A stretch of 64,000 nucleotides of DNA from Devosia rhizoryzae (GTDB taxonomy: Bacteria; Pseudomonadota; Alphaproteobacteria; Rhizobiales; Devosiaceae), in assembly GCF_016698665.1 (NCBI RefSeq), contig NZ_CP068046.1, forward strand, positions 2,170,001 through 2,234,000, given 5' to 3'. Below, in pieces: positions 60,217 through 64,000 of this stretch. A program made the position numbers and the translations under genes. Positions within the stretch are counted from its first letter, which is position 1. Every line of letters begins with the position of its first letter. The notes below the pieces were generated by a model. That model was not told where the DNA came from, did not search any database, and saw nothing but the letters and a program-made list of their open reading frames with translations.

Positions 60217-61446
60217 CTACTGCTTGAAGATGGTGTCGATGGTGGTCTGCGCCTGGTTGAGCGCGTCCATGGCCGGCATCTGGCCGGTCAGGGCCTGCTG
60301 TTCGGCGTCATAGATGGCCTTGGAGATTTTCTGCCATTCCGGGTGCGGGCCGCGCGGCTGCGCGTATTGCAGCTGGTCCTGGAAGACGACCAGTGCCGCG
60401 TCCTTCTTGGCTTCGCCGGTGACCGGCAGTGCGATATCGCCGCGGGCCGGCAGGTTGCCGAATTCGGGGAAGATACGGTCTTCCTGTTCGACGAAATATT
60501 CGAGAAGGCGGAAGGCTTCATCGGGGTGCTGGGTATTAGCCATGATGCCCCAGTTGAAACCGCCCAGTGCCGACGATTTCTGGTCGTCTTCGTTGATGGT
60601 GGGGAGCAGCGCCACGCCCCAATCGAACTTGGCGTCTTCCACCATGCGGTCGATTTCCCACGGGCCGGAAATGGCCATGGCAGCATTGCCGGAATTGAAG
60701 ACGCCGGTCGAATCCCACTGGCCGAGGCTCAGCACGTCGCGGCTGGCATAGCCATTGTCGATCAGGCCCTTCCAGATATCGAGGACCTGGGCTGCGCCCT
60801 CGGTATTGACCTTGTTGGCGCCGCCACCCGACATCTGGATGATGGGGAGGAACTGGAAAGTGCCTTCTTCGCCGGCACGGGCCGAGAAAGTCACGCCATA
60901 GACGTTGTTGGCCGGGTCAGTGAGCTTGGCGGCATCTTCAGCCAGTTCAGCCCAGGTGCTGGGCGGCTCGGAGATCCCGGCCTTGGCGAAAAGGTCCTTG
61001 TTATAGAAGAGGCCGATTGTGTCGGTATATTTGGGCAGGCCATAAAGCTTGCCTTCCCAGGTCACGGAATTGAGCGGGCCTTCGAAATACTCGGCCTTGC
61101 TGATGATCTCCGAATTGGCGACGCGATCGGTGATGTCGAGCATGGCGCCGCGCGACGAGAAGAGCGCAAAATCGGGATTATCGAAGGAGACGATGTCGGG
61201 CGCATTGCCGGTCGCGAAGGCGCGCAGCGTTTCGTTGACGATCTCGTCAAAGGGAATGGCGCGATATTCGACGACGATGTCGTCATTGGCCTCGTCGAAT
61301 TCCTTGGAGAAAGTGTCGGCAATGCCGGTCCGGTCGACACCGTCGATGGACCAGACTTTGAGCGTCACCTGTGCATAGGCGGGCGTGGCCGCGACCAATG
61401 CGCCAAAGGCGAGACCGGCTAATAGACCGAGCTTGGTAAACTGCAT
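60217..61446 (-). CDS. Family 1 sugar ABC transporter binding protein
   Basis: 409 residues from MQFTKLGLLAGLAFGALVAA, Sec signal, cleavage after AYA near 25. SBP_bac_1 features are VTLKVWSIDGVDRTGIADTFSKEFDEAN, NAPDIVSFDNPDFALFSSRGAMLDITD and YGLPKYTDTIGLFYNKDLFAKAGI, described by their opening words; then AAMAISGPWEIDRM near 262. GGGAGGATAT precedes the ATG, which rejects the longer frame to 61554. Likely captures arabino-oligosaccharides, judged from the GH127 gene of its operon. Confidence 0.92.
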   Translation of the reverse strand: MQFTKLGLLAGLAFGALVAATPAYAQVTLKVWSIDGVDRTGIADTFSKEFDEANDDIVVEYRAIPFDEIVNETLRAFATGNAPDIVSFDNPDFALFSSRGAMLDITDRVANSEIISKAEYFEGPLNSVTWEGKLYGLPKYTDTIGLFYNKDLFAKAGISEPPSTWAELAEDAAKLTDPANNVYGVTFSARAGEEGTFQFLPIIQMSGGGANKVNTEGAAQVLDIWKGLIDNGYASRDVLSLGQWDSTGVFNSGNAAMAISGPWEIDRMVEDAKFDWGVALLPTINEDDQKSSALGGFNWGIMANTQHPDEAFRLLEYFVEQEDRIFPEFGNLPARGDIALPVTGEAKKDAALVVFQDQLQYAQPRGPHPEWQKISKAIYDAEQQALTGQMPAMDALNQAQTTIDTIFKQ

Positions 61447-61557
61447 TATATCCTCCCTTGCGGCCTTGGCCGCGTCCTGTGCCGTTTTGGATTTCCTCTT
61501 TCCAGACGGCGCTTTCCTCCGCTGCCATGGGCACGCCAATGCCTGTGGCAGCACTCC

Positions 61558-62595
61558 CTAAACCTCCTGAAGCACCTCTTCTTCCGCGCGGTTCGCGACA
61601 CGGTCGCTTCCGCAGGATTGGCGCAACACGAGCTTGCATGGCAGCGTGCGGATGCCCGGCTCGACCGGCTTGCCCTCGGCAAGGTCCAGGATCAGGCGTC
61701 CGGCTTCGCGGCCGAGTTCCTTGAGATTCATGTCGATCGTGGTGAGCGGCGGGCGCGTCGCCGCCGAGACGATTTCCCAATTGTCGAAACCGACCACCGA
61801 AACCTCGGCAGGCACATCGATGCCGCGCTCGCGCAGCGCATCGACGACGCCGCGGGCGATCTGGTCATTGCCGCAAAAAATGCCGTCTGGCCCATTGAGC
61901 TGTGCCCAAAGTTTTGCGACGGCCTCATGCCCCCAGGCTTCCGACCATGCGCCATACAGCACCTTGGCGTCTTGGCCCGCCGAAGCTCGGAAGGCCTCGG
62001 CGCGGTTCTGGACGGAGGCGAAGCTATCCGGCCCGGTGACATGGACGAGGCGGCGACGGCCATGGGCCAGCAGGTGCTCGGTGGCTTCCCGCGCACCTTG
62101 CCTATCGTCGGAAACCAGCGTCACTGCATCGGCCGGACCTTCAGTAAAGGCATAAACCACCGGCACGGGGAGATCGGACAGATCCACCGGCAGGCGGCGG
62201 TCGATGCGCTTGCCAGTGGCGATGATGCCATCGACCTGCTTGTCGAGCATGGCATCGACATGGATTTTGCCGAGCGCCGCATCGTCCTCGATCCCGCACA
62301 GGAAAACCGATACGCCCTGGTCGACCAGCGCTTCGTTGATGCCGGCCATCACCGGCAGGGTGAACCGGCCATAGGTGTCGTTGGTCAGAAGTCCGATAGT
62401 AAAGCTGCGCTGACGCGTCAGCGCCCGCGCCATGGCATTGGGCCGGAACCCCAGAGCGGTGGCCGTTTGTTTGACGCGGGTGCGTGTCGCCTCGGTCATC
62501 CTGCCAGTATCGTTGAGGGCCTTGGAAGCAGTCGCAACGCTGACGCCAGCCACGCGGGCGACGTCATAGATGCGAATGCGCTCAGCCTTTGCCAC
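61558..62595 (-). CDS. LacI family transcriptional regulator
   Basis: 345 residues from GTG 62595, chosen because TTGAGG lies 9 bp upstream; a TTG at 62610 would add five residues. HTH near 8-28: RIYDVARVAGVSVATASKALNDTG. Effector domain: FTIGLLTNDTYGRFTLPVMAGINEAL in landmarks, GPDGIFCGNDQIARGVVDALRERGI, VSVVGFDNWEIVSAATRPPLTT. Two similar AAAAC-type sites lie just upstream of its start. It probably represses the arabinofuranosidase/ABC operon in which it stands. Confidence 0.92.
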   Translation of the reverse strand: MAKAERIRIYDVARVAGVSVATASKALNDTGRMTEATRTRVKQTATALGFRPNAMARALTRQRSFTIGLLTNDTYGRFTLPVMAGINEALVDQGVSVFLCGIEDDAALGKIHVDAMLDKQVDGIIATGKRIDRRLPVDLSDLPVPVVYAFTEGPADAVTLVSDDRQGAREATEHLLAHGRRRLVHVTGPDSFASVQNRAEAFRASAGQDAKVLYGAWSEAWGHEAVAKLWAQLNGPDGIFCGNDQIARGVVDALRERGIDVPAEVSVVGFDNWEIVSAATRPPLTTIDMNLKELGREAGRLILDLAEGKPVEPGIRTLPCKLVLRQSCGSDRVANRAEEEVLQEV

Positions 62596-62611
62596 GTCGG
62601 CGTACCTCAAA

Positions 62612-62650
62612 GGAAAACCCTTTTCTCACTCTTGGTAAAACGGTTTCTCA
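62612..62650. promoter_or_regulatory. Tandem candidate LacI operators
   Basis: GGAAAACCCTTTTCTCA (62612-62628) and GGTAAAACGGTTTCTCA (62634-62650) are near-identical direct repeats, each an imperfect palindrome of A-runs and T-runs around a C/G centre, starting 22 bp apart (about two helical turns). They lie between the epimerase stop and the LacI start. A -35-like TTGACC is at 62656-62661. Confidence 0.62.
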
Positions 62651-62670
62651 TATTTGGTCAATAGTCATAC

Positions 62671-63567
62671 TTATATGTGGACAAAACTGCCGCCGCGGGC
62701 ATTCTGCAGGTGTTTGAGCGCGTAAAGCTGCCCGGTCATTTCCAGTTCGTCGCGATAAACCGGATCGTGCCAGCCTTCGATGTCGATCGAGCCTGACCAT
62801 CCAGCCAGACGCAGCTCGGAAATGATGTCGGTCCAGTTGCTGTCGCCAAAGCCGGGCGTGCGCATGAAGACGAAGGGCAGCTTGCCGAATATGCCGTGCT
62901 CGCGAATGACGTCCCAGCGGATGGTCGCGTCCTTGCCGTGCACGTGGAAAATCTTGTGCGCCCATTTGCGGATCTGCGGCAGCGGATCGATCAAGTAGAC
63001 CATCTGATGGCAAGGCTCCCATTCGAGCCCGATGTTGTCCTGCGGCGTCTCGTTGAACATCAGCTCCCAGGCGTCGGGATTGTGGGCGATGTTCCAGTCG
63101 CCGGTCTGCCAATTGCCGTCCATGGCGCAATTTTCGAAGGCGATGCGGACGCCCTTGTCGGCAGCGCGCTGCGCCAGTTCGGTCCAGACCTTTCTGTATT
63201 GCGGCAGGCTGTCGGTCAGCGGCTTGCCCCGCACCCGGCCAGTGAAGCCAGCGACACAGGTGGCGCCGAAGTGGTGGGCGTTGTCGATGCAGTCCTTCCA
63301 GCCCTGGAGGGTCTGCCGGTCCATCTCCTGGTCTTCGAGCGGATTGCCGAACATGCCGATGGTCGAAATGGTGATGTCGCGATCCCCGATCGCATCGAGG
63401 CTGCGCTTGCCGAGTTCGGCAATGTCCTGGCCATTGGTGGTTTGCCAGAAAAAGGGCTCGAAGCTTTCAAAGCCCTGGTCGGCAATCTCGGCAATGCGCT
63501 CGGCGGCCTTGCCGGACGAGGCAGAAATCATGGTGCCGATGCGAATGGTTTTTGCAGGATCGCTCAC
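62671..63567 (-). CDS. Sugar phosphate isomerase/epimerase (TIM barrel)
   Basis: 298 residues of the xylose-isomerase-like TIM-barrel (AP endonuclease 2) superfamily. Metal-site segments are GVRIAFENCAMDGNW near 151-165, NIGLEWEPCHQMVYLID near 183, FHVHGKDATIRWD near 209 and GSIDIEGWHDPVYRD near 262, which supply the Glu, Asp, His and Glu ligands. Typical of inositol, keto-sugar or sugar-acid epimerases; substrate unknown. Overlaps the Gfo/Idh/MocA gene by 4 bp. Confidence 0.9.
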   Translation of the reverse strand: MSDPAKTIRIGTMISASSGKAAERIAEIADQGFESFEPFFWQTTNGQDIAELGKRSLDAIGDRDITISTIGMFGNPLEDQEMDRQTLQGWKDCIDNAHHFGATCVAGFTGRVRGKPLTDSLPQYRKVWTELAQRAADKGVRIAFENCAMDGNWQTGDWNIAHNPDAWELMFNETPQDNIGLEWEPCHQMVYLIDPLPQIRKWAHKIFHVHGKDATIRWDVIREHGIFGKLPFVFMRTPGFGDSNWTDIISELRLAGWSGSIDIEGWHDPVYRDELEMTGQLYALKHLQNARGGSFVHI

Positions 63568-64000
63568 TTGGTCTGTCCTAGGTCGATAGTGACGCGCTGG
63601 CCGGTTTTTGCGCTTTCGATCGCGGCAAAGACCATGGCGAGGCTCTTGATGTTGTCGGTAGAAACCGTTTCCGGCTGCCGACCGCTCTCGATGGCGTCGA
63701 GAAACTCGGCGATGACGCTGGCATGGCCGTGCGTCTGGTCCTCATCTGCCGGCGGCGGGACGTCCATGGTTTCAAGTTCGCGGAAAAAGCCGGTGTCGCT
63801 GGCGGCGACCTTGGCATCGAACCTTTCGTCTCCATCCCACAGCAGCGTGCCCTTACTGCCGACGACGCGCCATGAGCTCTCCCACGACGTGTTCGCGCCT
63901 TCCGCAGCCCAGGAGCCGCGATAGTTGAAGACGACATTGTCGGCAAATTCGAAGATCGCGTTGGCGGCAGCGCCGTGGCGGTACCAGGAGCCCGGCGGAT
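63564..64000 (-). CDS. Gfo/Idh/MocA family oxidoreductase, 3' part
   Basis: About 145 C-terminal residues of an NAD(P)-dependent sugar or inositol dehydrogenase; the 5' end lies beyond the window. The visible part has WYRHGAAANAIFEFADNVVF, YRGSWAAEGANTSWESSWRV, VVGSKGTLLWDGDERFDAK and the closing SVIAEFLDAIESGRQPETV, then IKSLAMVFAAIESAKTGQRV, the standard end of the family. It overlaps the epimerase start by 4 bp, a usual pairing in sugar-oxidation pathways, and leads the arabinofuranosidase operon. Confidence 0.9.
   Translation of the reverse strand, partial: PPGSWYRHGAAANAIFEFADNVVFNYRGSWAAEGANTSWESSWRVVGSKGTLLWDGDERFDAKVAASDTGFFRELETMDVPPPADEDQTHGHASVIAEFLDAIESGRQPETVSTDNIKSLAMVFAAIESAKTGQRVTIDLGQTK

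Noticed and set aside
1..64000. tRNA, rRNA, CRISPR, riboswitch, prophage or transposase genes
   Set aside because: I looked for conserved arms, spaced direct repeats, integrase/transposase motifs and known riboswitch cores and found none that I could support.

Overview
The window looks like chromosome of a high-GC alphaproteobacterium of the order Hyphomicrobiales. Family Devosiaceae is my best guess, from gene content, the many sugar ABC importers and the style of the intergenic repeats; this is inference, because no rRNA or other marker gene is present. I see no tRNA, rRNA, CRISPR array, prophage or complete insertion sequence. Both window edges cut genes: a glycerol kinase on the left and a Gfo/Idh/MocA oxidoreductase on the right.

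Positions 1-14 kb are mostly housekeeping: the glpK 3' part, a DUF1499 membrane protein, pdxH, a CbpA-type DnaJ, the tRNA threonylcarbamoylation enzyme (Sua5/TsaC family), an HDAC-like deacetylase, xseB, a SCO/SenC copper chaperone, a TlyA-type rRNA methyltransferase, a CAP-domain lipoprotein, an APH(6)-like kinase, uxaC, a small membrane protein, a GAF-GGDEF-EAL protein and a LuxR-type regulator. Six copies of a roughly 70-bp repeat (family A) lie between these genes. Two copies run into coding sequence and supply the last residues and stop codon of two unrelated proteins.

Positions 14-24 kb hold a GntR-controlled ribose-type ABC importer with a DJ-1/PfpI protein on the minus strand. Divergent from it is a catabolic operon: Ldh2-type dehydrogenase, iron alcohol dehydrogenase, aldehyde dehydrogenase and alpha/beta hydrolase. 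A perfect 14-bp palindrome sits between the two units.

Positions 23.7-35 kb are one long minus-strand unit read LacI regulator, two permeases, binding protein, two ADP-ribosylglycohydrolase-family proteins, MalK/UgpC-type ATPase, CaiB/BaiF CoA-transferase and CitE-like CoA lyase. I know of no described pathway with this combination, and it is the best candidate here for an undescribed system. Its promoter overlaps a LacI-type operator, and a second, perfect palindrome lies inside the first permease gene.

Positions 35-37 kb hold two tandem Rnk-like genes, then 632 bp without an intact gene but with a probable frameshifted gene remnant. Positions 36.8-51.5 kb form an acid-sugar cluster: MhpD-like hydratase, dipeptide-type ABC importer (DppDF fusion, DppC, DppB, DppA), DUF1537 kinase, GntR regulator, iron alcohol dehydrogenase, Asp-box sialidase-like protein, PdxA2, a DapA-family lyase and a GH63-like glycosidase. 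DUF1537 kinase plus PdxA2 is the known four-carbon acid-sugar route; the hydrolases suggest that a glycosylated form is imported.

Positions 51.5-55.3 kb carry two small redox units: LysR with an NmrA-type reductase, and an aldo/keto reductase with a TetR regulator. Positions 55.4-64 kb are a minus-strand plant-glycan operon: Gfo/Idh/MocA enzyme, TIM-barrel epimerase, LacI, binding protein, two permeases, ATPase and a GH127 beta-L-arabinofuranosidase. Hairpins or repeat pairs lie next to all four binding-protein genes in the window.
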